The notes under the pieces: model-generated | The model's input: only the letters and a program-made list of their open reading frames with translations | What the model was told of the DNA's origin: nothing | The model's database searches: none | From: Gari tellinella | Lineage: Eukaryota > Mollusca > Bivalvia > Cardiida > Psammobiidae | Length of the DNA: 64,000 nt | Assembly: GCA_922989275.2 (NCBI GenBank) | Contig: OV277864.1 | Coordinates: forward strand, 48,049,550-48,113,549 | Reading direction: 5' to 3' | In this document: in pieces, positions 58,101 to 62,837 of the stretch | How the letters are laid out: each line of letters begins with the position of its first letter | Position numbering within the stretch: the first letter of the stretch is position 1 | Made by a program: the position numbers and the translations under genes

Positions 58101-58652
58101 AATATTAAACATGTTATATACAGACAGTGTAGGCCTCTGATCAGGGTCTACACTGTCTGTATATGACGTGTAATCTTTACAGTCACATTGTTTCTTTAAA
58201 AGGGCTCATGGATTGAAACTGAATGGAATTAAACATTGACATTTTCTACAAACCTCTCCATCACGACAAGTAAATTAATAAATTATAAGTTGTTAAAGAA
58301 AGGAGACTGCTTAAAGCAAAGTGAAAGTAAAACAGAGCTTCCTGTTTTACTTCAACCTTGCATTAAGTTGTCACCTGTGTTTCCTACAATCAATAAGCCT
58401 TATTTTAGTGGTCGTAATAGAGAGGTTTTACTGTATATCCTACTTTCAGCCAAGTCCTGTTGGCACAGGGTATTACATGCAGTACTTGGATTGGAGAAGA
58501 AACCACAACATACCAGCCAAGCATCCCATCTAGCAGAGAGAATGAAGCAGTTTACATCTATCAAGGAGAAACCCTTCTGGGCAACATTTGTAAACACCCA
58601 TGCAGTGATAGTCTTACTTATTACATCTTTTGTGTGGGGATATTTTGCTTGA
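34088..58652 (+). CDS. SLC5-family (SGLT-like) sodium/solute symporter, complete, fifteen exons
   Basis: Fifteen GT-AG exons join in phase to 655 codons plus TGA; human SGLT1 has 664. The LeuT-fold transporter is expected in the plasma membrane with 14 transmembrane helices. Conserved blocks: TNRG...FFLAGR-like (exon 2), GAGAASGI (exon 3), [13 protein letters not shown] (exon 5), GGLKAA..T.TLQT (exon 7), W.CTDQV.VQR..AAKN..HVKGG (exons 8-9), PGMISR (exon 9), the four-cysteine loop C..D.S.C...CGN..GC (exon 10), TSVFNSAST (exon 11), YIQS (exon 12), a final helix ending YFA as in SGLT1. Against SGLT1, sugar-site residues N78, H83, E102, T287 and W291 read D70, A75, G94, A274 and F278, while Y290, K321 and Q457 are kept (Y277, K308, Q444). 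Sodium-site positions A76, I79, S389 and D204 are also changed. It is nearest SLC5A1/2/4/9/10/11 by eye; the exact paralogue and substrate are unknown. Confidence 0.92.
34207..34420 (-). mobile_element. Family B MITE in intron 1
   Basis: TGCCTTTGATTTTTTCCTCC to AAACTAGAAACAG, with arms AGATTGAAAGTAAGCAGAATGCGC and GGGGCATTTTGCTTTAATCT. Both ends are truncated; it begins within 10 bp of the exon 1 donor. Confidence 0.65.
34437..34620 (-). repeat. Decayed family C MITE (reverse)
   Basis: Order of C blocks is reversed: GACAATTCCAG, then ACTGCAGACCTTCAGAAGAGAG and TGATCTGGGTCTACACTGTTTGCATAGGA. Confidence 0.55.
34700..34913 (-). mobile_element. Family A TTAA MITE, copy A3 (reverse)
   Basis: TTAA-CCCTTAGCCTGCCACTC to GGCGGGCTAAGGG-TTAA; nearly identical to A1 and A2 read in reverse. 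Confidence 0.85.
34914..35723 (+). other. Intron 1, unique part
   Basis: Contains small palindromic TA-rich motifs (TATATGATACGATAGG, CGTAAATATACGATATG). No gene or known repeat recognised. Confidence 0.4.
35724..35975 (+). mobile_element. Family J element J3
   Basis: AAGGGCTGAAATAAGTTGAC to GAAATGGCAGCCCTG with TAGCTA duplicated at 35718-35723 and 35976-35981. The core hairpin at about 35850-35915 is that of family B. Confidence 0.85.
36131..36333. mobile_element. Family E foldback MITE
   Basis: CAGTAAAGCCTCTCTTTTACGACC and GTGGTCGTATTGGAGAGG ends; core AGAAAGCTCCTGAAGGAGCTTTCT. Confidence 0.75.
36334..36599 (+). repeat. Intron 1 with half a family A element
   Basis: CTTCTGATCAGGATTCAAACTGTTTT at about 36400-36427 and AAAGCAGACGAAAATGCAG at 36533 are the right half of family A. 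Confidence 0.5.
36600..37807 (+). repeat. Duplicated repeat with GC-rich palindrome
   Basis: Two direct copies (about 36609-37067 and 37207-37672) share GTAAAAACCGG, TGACGTCATATTATG, the CTCGAGCCCAAGCCAGTGC block and a closing imperfect palindrome GGTTAGACCATGGTTGCGCG...TAGTTCTCGGGGGC-TAC-GCCCCC. A third copy of just the palindrome's second half lies at 37738-37807. Minus-strand frames of about 60 codons run through both copies. Confidence 0.8.
37810..37975 (+). repeat. Decayed family C MITE
   Basis: AGCAAAGGGCTTCTAAAGGACC, TCCTCACTGCATGTCA and AATTGTCCATTTGAAGTTTCAAGGA follow C order. Confidence 0.55.
38020..38055. repeat. Short perfect palindrome
   Basis: CATGGAGGAAGTATACTTCCTCCATG at 38028-38053 in two arms of 13 bases. 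Confidence 0.7.
38300..38400 (+). mobile_element. Family A MITE, core preserved
   Basis: AAACAGTTTGGATCCTGATC and its complement flank CACCGCGTAACGCGGCG; GTCTGATTATATTTTCGTCTG at 38233 belongs to its left half. Confidence 0.65.
38722..38955 (+). repeat. Decayed family C MITE
   Basis: TTGAACCCTAGTGACGATT to AATTTTGGGAGAATC; core CAGAGGGCTCCTAAAGGAGC, right arm shortened. Confidence 0.6.
39015..39265 (+). mobile_element. Family C TTAA MITE (CACATTCAACCC subtype)
   Basis: TTAA-CACATTCAACCCTAGTGACG at the left. Core CCTGATCAGAGGGCTCC-TTGA-GGAGCCC with full arms at about 39100-39160. Ends near TTCAGGGGTAAATG. Confidence 0.8.
39393..39464 (+). CDS. SLC5-like exon 2
   Basis: Residues 38-61, 72 nt, phase 0. 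Acceptor CATTGCAG, donor TTTGCT|GTGCGT. Encodes [15 protein letters not shown], matching SGLT1 TNRGTVGGFFLAGRS. Confidence 0.9.
39661..40030 (-). mobile_element. Family B MITE with family C inserted
   Basis: TTTAACCCATTACTCCGTATAG at the left; after the nested C it resumes AAGTGGTCAACTGTCCTCAAAATT and ends TGTGGGGGTAGTTGG. Confidence 0.65.
39744..39980 (+). mobile_element. Family C MITE nested in family B
   Basis: TTAA-CACATTCAACCCTAGCG at the left, inserted at the same GCTTTAA of the B core as the copy at 12018. The right TTAA has been lost. Confidence 0.7.
40138..40242 (+). CDS. SLC5-like exon 3 (altered TM1 binding motif)
   Basis: Residues 62-96, 105 nt, phase 0. Acceptor TTTGCAG, donor AAT|GTAATA. 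Reads [20 protein letters not shown] then GAGAASGI. In SGLT1 the same stretch is [20 protein letters not shown]. The flanks align without gaps, so the changes at the binding site are substitutions. Confidence 0.9.
40243..40928 (+). other. Intron 3, unique part
   Basis: No repeat family except a weak E-like hairpin at 40330-40400 (GAACTTCCGTTTAGGAGCTTTGTTTTACTTT). T-rich run at 40744-40767. Confidence 0.4.
40929..41137. mobile_element. Family E foldback MITE, best copy
   Basis: TACGGTAGAACCTCTCTATTACG and CGTAATAGAGAGGTTCTACTGTA ends, TA on both sides; core GTGAAAGTGAAACAGAAAG and its complement. Confidence 0.85.
41177..41236 (+). CDS. SLC5-like exon 4
   Basis: Residues 97-116, 60 nt, phase 0: [20 protein letters not shown], one helix, matching SGLT1 [20 protein letters not shown]. 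Acceptor TTTCAG, donor GGG|GTAAGT. Confidence 0.9.
41237..41774 (+). other. Intron 4, unique part
   Basis: A family A fragment at 41616-41660 (GAACAGTTTGGATCCATTACAGACGCCGG). Otherwise nothing recognised. Confidence 0.4.
41775..42243 (+). mobile_element. Family B MITE with family D inserted
   Basis: TGACCCAGTATCCCATGTAG to GGGTAATGGG-TTAA, core AGAATGTGTCTAAGGCACATTCT. Split at GAAATG by the D copy. Confidence 0.75.
42011..42202 (+). mobile_element. Family D element nested in family B
   Basis: CAGGGCTCCAGATAAGAGG to CTTATCTGTTGCTCTG with a perfect 6-bp duplication GAAATG (42005-42010, 42203-42208). Core palindrome TACTCATTAGAATCGTCTCG and its complement. Confidence 0.85.
42295..42317. repeat. 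ATTG microsatellite
   Basis: Five to six copies of GATT just before the exon 5 acceptor; it forms part of the polypyrimidine-poor region upstream of CTCCACAG. Confidence 0.8.
42329..42433 (+). CDS. SLC5-like exon 5
   Basis: Residues 117-151, 105 nt, phase 0. [20 protein letters not shown], the classic SLC5 motif (SGLT1 [20 protein letters not shown]). Donor GCA|GTAAGT. Confidence 0.94.
42485..42895 (+). mobile_element. Family B fragment hosting a foldback MITE
   Basis: B right half from TAAGGCGCATTCTGC, split after CTTATGGTGCA, resumes at GTGGAACTATACTCTCTTCA. The left end is missing. Confidence 0.6.
42588..42802. mobile_element. Foldback MITE with TCGTACGACA ends
   Basis: AATGTCGTACGACAAAAATTGCC and ATTTTTGTCGTACGACGTTT as ends; the centre is a palindrome TCTTTGGAATCGTCTT and AAGACGATTTCAAAGA within AATCCTGTCTTGTG arms. 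Confidence 0.75.
43061..43166 (+). CDS. SLC5-like exon 6
   Basis: Residues 152-186 plus one base. [20 protein letters not shown], matching SGLT1 [20 protein letters not shown]. Acceptor CTTCCACAG, donor TTGG|GTAGGT. Confidence 0.92.
43468..43626. mobile_element. Family F palindrome F3
   Basis: GGGTTCAAGGTTATAAAGC and AGTTTTATAACCTTGGACCC ends; centre GATTTGAGCCTAGGCTCAAATC. Confidence 0.8.
43717..43750 (-). repeat. tRNA-like B-box fragment
   Basis: Minus strand ACGGGTTCGATCCCGATCGAG is a B box with flanking stem; no A box found. Probably the remnant of a tRNA or SINE. Confidence 0.4.
43781..43861 (+). CDS. SLC5-like exon 7
   Basis: Residues 187-213 plus one base. [24 protein letters not shown]1 has YTDTLQT, so the sodium/proton-coupling D204 is Q196 here. 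Confidence 0.93.
44046..44250 (-). repeat. Foldback end with half a family A element
   Basis: AGCGTTCCCTCTCTACAACGG...CCTTACAACGACCC is the complement of 45500-45566; after it comes the 5' half of family A in reverse (GTCGTCTGC..., GACGAGTGACAAACAGCTTG). Confidence 0.6.
44481..44694 (+). mobile_element. Family A TTAA MITE
   Basis: TTAA-CCCTTTGCCTGCTGGTC to AGGATAAGTG-TTAA. CCCTTTGCCTGC is also typical of piggyBac-type ends. Core CGCCGCGTAACGCGGC. Confidence 0.8.
44740..44932. mobile_element. Family G foldback MITE
   Basis: Right end GAGTTCGAGATATCGAAGTTTGACTG is clear; inner CCGTATTTTACATTTCAAAC pairs with TTTTAAATTCGGAATACGG. Ends about 45 bp before exon 8. Confidence 0.6.
44980..45185 (+). 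CDS. SLC5-like exon 8
   Basis: Residues 214-282, 206 nt. [20 protein letters not shown], then [25 protein letters not shown]1 T287 and W291 are A274 and F278; Y290 is kept (Y277). Donor GATCAG|GTGAGT. Confidence 0.94.
45203..45567. mobile_element. Foldback element with family A core inside
   Basis: TACAGTTGAAACTCGATAC at the left, GTCGTTGTAAGGAGGG...GAGAGGGAACACTGTA at the right; between them a family A core CGCCGCGGTTACGCGGCG (about 45328-45345). Confidence 0.6.
45568..45907 (+). other. Intron 8, remainder
   Basis: GACA-rich start (45590-45640), otherwise nothing recognised. Confidence 0.4.
45908..46043 (+). CDS. SLC5-like exon 9
   Basis: Residues 283-327 plus one base. [20 protein letters not shown] then YFKLLPLF and [11 protein letters not shown]308 corresponds to SGLT1 K321. 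Donor CCTG|GTAATT opens the 8.25-kb intron 9. Confidence 0.94.
46274..46296 (+). repeat. Poly-G run
   Basis: GGGGGTGGGG followed by a further uninterrupted G run ending GTG; a possible quadruplex-forming and error-prone site. Confidence 0.85.
46460..46918 (+). repeat. 459-bp direct repeat, left copy
   Basis: Same sequence as 48170-48628. Inverted GGTSAGAGACC termini within the copy. Confidence 0.9.
48170..48628 (+). repeat. 459-bp direct repeat, right copy
   Basis: Same sequence as 46460-46918; followed by TACA, the presumed target duplication. Confidence 0.9.
50777..50839 (-). repeat. Short tRNA-like sequence
   Basis: Minus strand GGTCCAGTGGTAATACACTC...GGGTTTGATTCTCC...GGACC: acceptor-like GGTCC/GGACC and a B box. 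Only 63 nt, so a truncated tRNA or SINE head. Confidence 0.5.
51070..51303 (+). mobile_element. Decayed family B MITE
   Basis: TAGTTTTGAAGATACC, AGCTACCATCTGCTAGGATATAGAAAC and GGGGTAATGGG-TTAA are B blocks; the core hairpin is deleted. Confidence 0.65.
53595..54180. repeat. Minisatellite-like repeats of about 70 bp
   Basis: ATTATTTGCCCAAGTACATA, CTTTGGAAAATA and CCTTATGAGATGCCAGGTTA recur in order at about 53595, 53660, 53730 and again at 54095 and 54160. Confidence 0.65.
54296..54403 (+). CDS. SLC5-like exon 10
   Basis: Residues 328-363 plus one base. [20 protein letters not shown] then [14 protein letters not shown], the disulfide-bearing extracellular loop of SGLTs with four cysteines kept. 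Acceptor GCAACAG, donor ATTG|GTACGT. Confidence 0.94.
54436..54639 (+). mobile_element. Family A TTAA MITE with eroded palindrome
   Basis: TTAA-CCCTTTCTATGACATGG to GATGAAAGGG-TTAA; the core keeps AACAGTTTGGATCAAGCTCAGATGCC and AACTGTTTGGCACTCG but most of the right arm is gone. It lies 33 bp after exon 10. Confidence 0.65.
54640..55152 (+). other. Intron 10, remainder
   Basis: Nothing recognised. Confidence 0.4.
55153..55303 (+). CDS. SLC5-like exon 11
   Basis: Residues 364-413 plus two bases. [20 protein letters not shown] then VFNSAST. Sodium-site serines S392/S393 are T379/T380 and S389 is F376. Donor GGAAG|GTTGGT. Confidence 0.93.
55312..55503. mobile_element. Family G foldback MITE
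   Basis: ACAATCGAAATTCGATACTTC and GAATTCGAAGTATCGAATTTGG ends; inner TTAAAACGTGGCTAAGCCACCTTTTAA. Begins 8 bp after the exon 11 donor. Confidence 0.7.
55504..55884 (+). other. Intron 11, remainder
   Basis: GTAATCGGCC and ATGTCGGCCAATATCGG give a weak inverted repeat near 55720-55760. Nothing else recognised. Confidence 0.4.
55885..56053 (+). CDS. SLC5-like exon 12
   Basis: Residues 414-470. [20 protein letters not shown] then [13 protein letters not shown], with Q444 at the SGLT1 Q457 position, and LLWDRTNEP. Donor CCA|GTAAGG. Confidence 0.94.
56100..56330 (-). repeat. Family C MITE (reverse), decayed
   Basis: TCACCCCTGAAACTTCAAATGG, TCCAATAAAATCTAGTCCATTC and GCAGACCCTGATCGGCTC...GGTCTACACTATTTGCATAGGA. 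Confidence 0.65.
56331..56699 (+). other. Intron 12, remainder
   Basis: A weak inverted pair GTAAATCAGAAAGATCGCC / TTGATTT near 56410-56450; otherwise nothing. Confidence 0.4.
56700..56915 (+). CDS. SLC5-like exon 13
   Basis: Residues 471-542, phase 0. [28 protein letters not shown], then [20 protein letters not shown], matching SGLT1 [20 protein letters not shown] and YLYFAIILF. Donor CAC|GTAATA. Confidence 0.94.
56935..57260 (+). mobile_element. Worn family B MITE hosting small foldbacks
   Basis: TTTATCTATAGCCTGTTTCTAG, AAAAGCAGGTCAAAAGTAAGG and GTTGGAACTATACTATTCTT are B blocks; split at 57031 and 57190 by small palindromes. Confidence 0.55.
57031..57102. mobile_element. 72-bp foldback MITE
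   Basis: CATAGGGACCCGAAATTTGAC and GTCAAATTTCGGGTCCCTATG around a short loop, with flanks GAAAGGTA and AAAAGGTA (7 of 8 match), suggesting an 8-bp hAT-type duplication. Confidence 0.75.
57386..57452. mobile_element. Family A core
   Basis: AAACAGTTTGGAGCCAGATCAGA and its complement flank CGCCGGGTAACCCGGCG (57411-57427). Outer halves are partly present on both sides. Confidence 0.75.
57603..57776 (-). mobile_element. Family C MITE (reverse), shortened
   Basis: AACAGTGCAGACCCTGATCAGAGGGCTCC-TA-GGGGCCCTCTGATC core; right end GCTAGGGTTGAATGTG-TTAA. Confidence 0.7.
57815..57953 (+). CDS. SLC5-like exon 14
   Basis: Residues 543-588 plus one base. [20 protein letters not shown], then an acidic and polar stretch ([17 protein letters not shown]): the cytoplasmic linker before the last helix. 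Donor GATT|GTGAGT. Confidence 0.9.
58000..58225 (+). repeat. Decayed family C MITE with new palindrome
   Basis: CAGTGTATCTGTGTAGATTACACTTG and CCCTAATCAGAGGGCTCG are C; then GACTGTAAATATTAAACATG...CAGACAGTGTAGGCCTCTGATCAGG pairs across 58090-58190. Confidence 0.55.
58245..58436. mobile_element. Family E foldback MITE in intron 14
   Basis: TACAAACCTCTCCATCACGACAAG to GTGGTCGTAATAGAGAGGTTTTACTGTA; ends 14 bp before the exon 15 acceptor. Confidence 0.7.
58450..58652 (+). CDS. SLC5-like exon 15 and stop
   Basis: Residues 589-655 then [14 protein letters not shown], then [20 protein letters not shown] and a terminal YFA as in SGLT1 (KPLWRTVLNVNGIILV...YFA). Acceptor CTTTCAG. Confidence 0.93.
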
Positions 58653-58655
58653 AAC

Positions 58656-58895
58656 TTAACACATTACCCCATAAATACACCTTTGATCTATTCCTTCAAT
58701 GTAGAAAATAGCTCAACTTTATAGTCATGAATATATTTCATAAGAAATATTTGCTAAATCCTAGAAGATGATAGCTTAAAGCAGGCTGAAAGTAAAGCAG
58801 AATGTGCCATAGGCACATTCTGCTTTACTTTCAACCTGTTTTAAGTGGTCATCTTTATTTAAAACTAGAAACAGGCTATGGGGTAATGGGTTTAA
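58656..58895 (-). mobile_element. Family B MITE forming the start of the transporter 3' UTR
   Basis: Begins TTAA-CACATTACCCCATAAATAC three bases after the TGA and ends GGGGTAATGGG-TTTAA. Core AGAATGTGCCATAGGCACATTCT within GCAGGCTGAAAGTAAA arms. The same orientation relative to the gene as the B copy after NRM. Confidence 0.85.
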
Positions 58896-58936
58896 CAAAC
58901 ATTGAACCTTTTGTTGATAAGGATACATAGTTACAA

Positions 58937-58990
58937 ACAAGAGAGCCATTGACCCTCTATCGCTCACCTAAGTCATAGTGATATATTGAC
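58937..58990 (-). repeat. 3' end of a pearl/Helentron-like element (reverse)
   Basis: ACAAGAGAGCCATTGACCCTCTATCGCTCACCTAAG is the complement of the CTTGT-hairpin-GGTGAGCG end seen at 11200-11236. The body is not recognisable. Confidence 0.6.
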
Positions 58991-59299
58991 AATGTGGCAT
59001 TTTAACTTTTAAGACAAATATTTGTTTATTGGTTTCTAACCAAGTATAAAATAAAATACAATAATGATAAAAAAAAAACCAGGAGAAGAAATTGATATAA
59101 GTTTTAAACCAAACTTGTTTTCTATTGGGCATTATCCTAATACCTATACATGAAAGTGTATGTATAGTCAGCTTTGACTGTGTTTGTATTGAAATAAAAT
59201 ACTGTTTAAACTAACTTGAGTGGCTAACTAATGAAACCAGCTTACATAATATACTGAATAAGGAATGCACTAGAACTGTACCCCAAAGGCTAACGAATA
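58991..59299 (+). other. Downstream of the transporter; possible polyadenylation signals
   Basis: AATAAAAT-like hexamers at about 59048 (AAAATAAAATAC) and 59193 (GAAATAAAATACTG) could end the transcript; no cDNA evidence is available. Nothing else recognised. Confidence 0.35.
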
Positions 59300-59438
59300 C
59301 GGGGCCCTATGATAAGTGTCTACACTGTTTGTCATTTTGAAATATATTGTTAAAATTAACCCTAAATAGTCAAAAATGGACATGACTTATTTTAAAATTA
59401 GAATTGTCCATTAAAATTTTCAGGGGTGAATGAGTTAA
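59300..59438 (+). repeat. Right half of a family C MITE
   Basis: GTGTCTACACTGTTTGTCATTTTG, ATAGTCAAAAATGGAC and TTTCAGGGGTGAATGAG-TTAA. Confidence 0.6.
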
Positions 59439-59679
59439 CACAGATGAGTAGATGTGATTTGCACAGATAACTGTGAGGAAAAGAATCAATACAGGTGTCA
59501 TCAAAATCAACAACAAACTTTACATATACTTTACCTTTATCTCAGATACAAAGGAAATATGATAAAAAATAAGTCTGTATTCACTCCAGTCAAAACTAAA
59601 TCACCTTGCAGGGTCTTGATCCTATCTTGTCACACCACAGTCAGACCTCAATATAACAAAGACTCATTTGAGTCAAACA
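59439..59679. other. Spacer, nothing recognised
   Basis: No repeat or coding signal. Confidence 0.4.
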
Positions 59680-59855
59680 TACAGTCAAACTTCGATATCT
59701 CGAACTCGCTTAACTCGAACTATCCGATAGTTCGACACATGGACTGCATGATTTCATGTTCGGTTAGGTCGAACATTCCCATATTTCAAAGTTTTAACTT
59801 TGAAATACGGGTATGTTCGAATTAACAAAGTTTGAGATATCGAAATTCGACTGTA
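59680..59855. mobile_element. Family G foldback MITE
   Basis: TACAGTCAAACTTCGATATCTCG and GAGATATCGAAATTCGACTGTA ends with TA flanks; inner CATATTTCAAAGTT-TTAACTTTGAAATACG. Confidence 0.8.
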
Positions 59856-60427
59856 CATGTACCTGTATTTAAAAGTTCTTAGCCATGTTTTAACATTGAA
59901 ATATATAGGATCTGTCACGAGTCGATGTTTAGGACAAGCTGATCTCAACCAAGTTTAGAATTGAAATGTTATTTAGCGAACCTTGGCGAGCTTAATAACT
60001 TTTCTATTCTAGACGAGGTTGAGATCAGCTTGTCTAAAACATTGATGAGTGATAGATTCTTTTTCTCACATAACCAATAATTTTAAGCTATGTTTTAAAA
60101 GCAATAGGCCTTTTTGGAGTTCAAGTGACATAATAACGCCTTTATAAATAGTGACATTATAATGAAGTCATCAAATTGATCTCACATGTGTTTGAGACAA
60201 GGATGTTCGCGATCGTTGTTTGTTATAGAAAACGGGTAGTTATGTGAGAAATATTGGTATGATATTGACTTAAGCGAGGTCAAGTTATCAGTCCCACTGT
60301 ATTTGTGTGATAAAACTCGCTCAAATTGAGTTTTTTTTAATAATTCTTATAGTCATTCCAGGTGTTCTTGCAGACACTGGTTTATAGTTTGTAAAGCACA
60401 ACCTGACAGGGTATAAAATGCTAATCT
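59856..60427. other. Intergenic with an inverted repeat
   Basis: GATGTTTAGGACAAGCTGATCTCAACC (59921) is mirrored by GAGGTTGAGATCAGCTTGTC (about 60015). No gene recognised. Confidence 0.45.
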
Positions 60428-60535
60428 TTCCCATTAACACTTTTCTCCACAGATACTCATTTTTGTGCCTTTAATTTATTCCTCCACTGAAGAAAATAGT
60501 AAGAAATATTTTTAATATTCTAGCGATCTGTTTGA
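60428..60535 (-). repeat. Family B fragment
   Basis: TTTAATTTATTCCTCCACTGAAGAAAATAG with neighbouring B sequence; both ends lost. Confidence 0.55.
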
Positions 60536-60604
60536 CACTCTGGTTTTTAAAGAATTATCAACCTTTCAAAAAAGACTTGTTTTCTACAATTTCTTGCATT
60601 TTGT

Positions 60605-60853
60605 TTAATCCTTTACTCCATAGTCTGTTTATCATTTTGAAGACAGTTACTGCTTAAAGCAGGTTGAAAGTAAAGCAGTATGTGCCAATGCACATTCTGC
60701 TTTAATTTCAGCCTGTTTTAAGCAACCATCTGCTAGGATAAAGAAAATAGTTCTTATGGTGCATATTCATGACTGTGCAAATTGGAGGTATTTTCTTCAG
60801 TGGAGTAATACATTAAAGGCGTAGAAAGGTGTATTTATGTAGTAATGGGTTAA
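60605..60853 (+). mobile_element. Family B TTAA MITE, abutting family C
   Basis: TTAA-TCCTTTACTCCATAGTC to TAGTAATGGG-TTAA; core AGTATGTGCCAATGCACATTCT. Its right TTAA is the left TTAA of the next element. Confidence 0.8.
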
Positions 60854-61100
60854 CCCTTTCCTCCCTGAAACTTAAAATGGACAACCCCAGTTTCCATTTG
60901 AGTATAGTCCATTTCTGACTTTTAAGGGTTGTTTTTATCAATGTTTTTCATTATAACAAACAGTGAAGACCCAGATCAGAGGGCTCCGTAAGGAGCCCTC
61001 TGATCTGGGTATTCACTGTTTGCATAGGATAAGCGCACTTGTCACATGTATACTGTTTGAAAAGGACGCCTATATGCAGGACTAGGGTTCAAAGGGTTAA
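60850..61100 (-). mobile_element. Family C TTAA MITE (reverse)
   Basis: TTAA-CCCTTTCCTCCCTGAAAC to TAGGGTTCAAAGGG-TTAA; core GGGCTCCGTAAGGAGCCC. Confidence 0.85.
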
Positions 61101-61359
61101 ACAAGAAAAGAATAACATTTCACAACTGTTATATCTGCCAGTTATTTATCTATTCTCATTGATATTATTATGACACATAAAACCATTTCCAAAGACACGA
61201 AAGTATAAAAATCACAGATAAGTCACAGATAAAAAAGAAATCCACTACCATCAAATTATGAGGCTTTGTTTACAAAACAAATCCTCAATAACTATACTAT
61301 TGAACTTTTCATCGCAGCTACTGCATTAAAATCAATAAAATCTGTGATCAGGTGACCAC
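61101..61359. other. Spacer, nothing recognised
   Basis: No repeat or coding signal. Confidence 0.4.
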
Positions 61360-61611
61360 TTAACCCTTTACCTGATAGCCTATTTCTAGTATTGAAGATA
61401 GGTGATCAATTAAAGCAGGTTGAAAGTAAAGCAGAATGCGCCCTTAGGCGCATTCTGCTTTACTTTCAGCCTGCCTTAAGCCACCATGTGCTAGAACATC
61501 GAAAATATTCCATATAATATATATTCATGACTGATTGAATTGGAACTATTTTCTGCAGCGGAGGAATAAATCATATGCGCTAAAAGGCGCTTTTATGGGG
61601 GAAAGGGTTAA
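61360..61611 (+). mobile_element. Family B TTAA MITE
   Basis: TTAA-CCCTTTACCTGATAGCC to GGGGGAAAGGG-TTAA; core AGAATGCGCCCTTAGGCGCATTCT. Confidence 0.85.
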
Positions 61612-61779
61612 TGCACAAAAAAGTATGGGAAAAAGCTTCTATAGCAGCTTTCTGCATTACTTTCTGCTGTCACCTGATTTTAAAGATTTCCCATGCATCT
61701 TACTCTACATGGACTACCCAGCACAGGTTTAATCCTTTCCTCCACTGACGAAAGTAAATTTAACCAATTCCATTTCTGT

Positions 61780-62100
61780 TTAAGGGAGGATACTGCTTTA
61801 AGCAATATTAAAGTTAAGTAGAAAGCGCCTTTAGGAACTTTCTGCTTAGTTTTTTTACAGGGCTCCAGAAAATGGGAGTACCGTATTTCAAAATTTAAAA
61901 TCTTTCATTCTTTATCAAACCCTATGGTGTCACTACTCATTAGAATCATCTCTTCGAGACAATTCTAATGAGCATTTACACCATAGGATCTGATACTGAA
62001 ATGAGTGTGATAATGTGGGATTTGTTCAGTTTACCTCCTTTTATCTGGAGTCCTGCTTTTATCTTGCTTTAAGTTGCCATCAGTAACCAACAGTACCAAT
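61780..62100. repeat. E-like foldback hosting family D
   Basis: TGCTTTAAGCAATATTAAAGTTAAG...GAACTTTCTGC is one arm and TTATCTTGCTTTAAGTTGCC the other, with the D copy between. Confidence 0.5.
61858..62055 (+). mobile_element. Family D element
   Basis: CAGGGCTCCAGAAAATGGGAG to TTTATCTGGAGTCCTG; core TCACTACTCATTAGAATCATC and mirrored arm. Flanks TTTTTA / CTTTTA are a possible worn 6-bp duplication. Confidence 0.75.
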
Positions 62101-62719
62101 GAATATTTTTATTTGTGATGCTTAAAGCCTTAAACTATGGAAGTGGTAAAGGCGCCCTATGGCGCCCATGTGGAGGAAAGGGTTTACTGGGGTTTTTATC
62201 CATTTATAAAATAATTAAACTCTCCTATGAGTAAAACAAGGTCTATGTTTTGTTTATATCTGAAAATAACACTACATGAGGAGCTGATCATACTGTAGAG
62301 CTGTCTAGATCATGTAAGCTTTAAGGGTATATTATTTCTCTCAATTTCAAGCTTGACAATTCAGGTGCTCATAGATTGCATTTTCTTAGGCCTAAGCCTT
62401 TCTATGTGTTGTTGGTATCGACAGCTGATTTGTATGTCCTTGCTTGCCATATGTTATGAGTGTGTTGTGGCTTTAAAGCTCTGGTATACTGATGCCTTGC
62501 GCTGTTGTCTTGTTCTCAGCCCGTGTTCAACACGTTAGACCACCTGGCAAGGAACTCAGTAATATTCTCTACTGATACACCTGAAAACAAGACAGTGATA
62601 CCATGAATATACAATCAAGTAGTATGAATATATTATTAGACTTCAAATACAATGTATTAATTAAATGTACAGTACATACCATATATTATGATCACCAAAT
62701 CAGACTGAATTTGCAGTGT
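62101..62719. other. Intergenic, nothing recognised
   Basis: A B-like end AGGCGCCCTATGGCGCC...GGAAAGGGTTTA lies at 62145-62185. The open frame at 62353-62538 has no recognisable domain. Confidence 0.4.
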
Positions 62720-62837
62720 TTCAGGCAAGTGACTGCCTATGCCATAACCAATTTCTATTTTTGAAGACAGGTGACCACTTAAAGCAGGTTGAAAGTAAAG
62801 CACAATGCTCATTCATGCACATTCTGATTTACTTTAA
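62720..62837 (+). repeat. Family B MITE, left part, cut by family K
   Basis: TTTTTGAAGACAGGTGACCAC, TTAAAGCAGGTTGAAAGTAAAGC and GCACATTCTGATTTACTTTAA, then the K2 insertion at TTAA. Confidence 0.65.

Noticed and set aside
62353..62538. Cysteine- and leucine-rich 61-codon frame
   Set aside because: No exon signals or family resemblance; AT-rich intergenic sequence.
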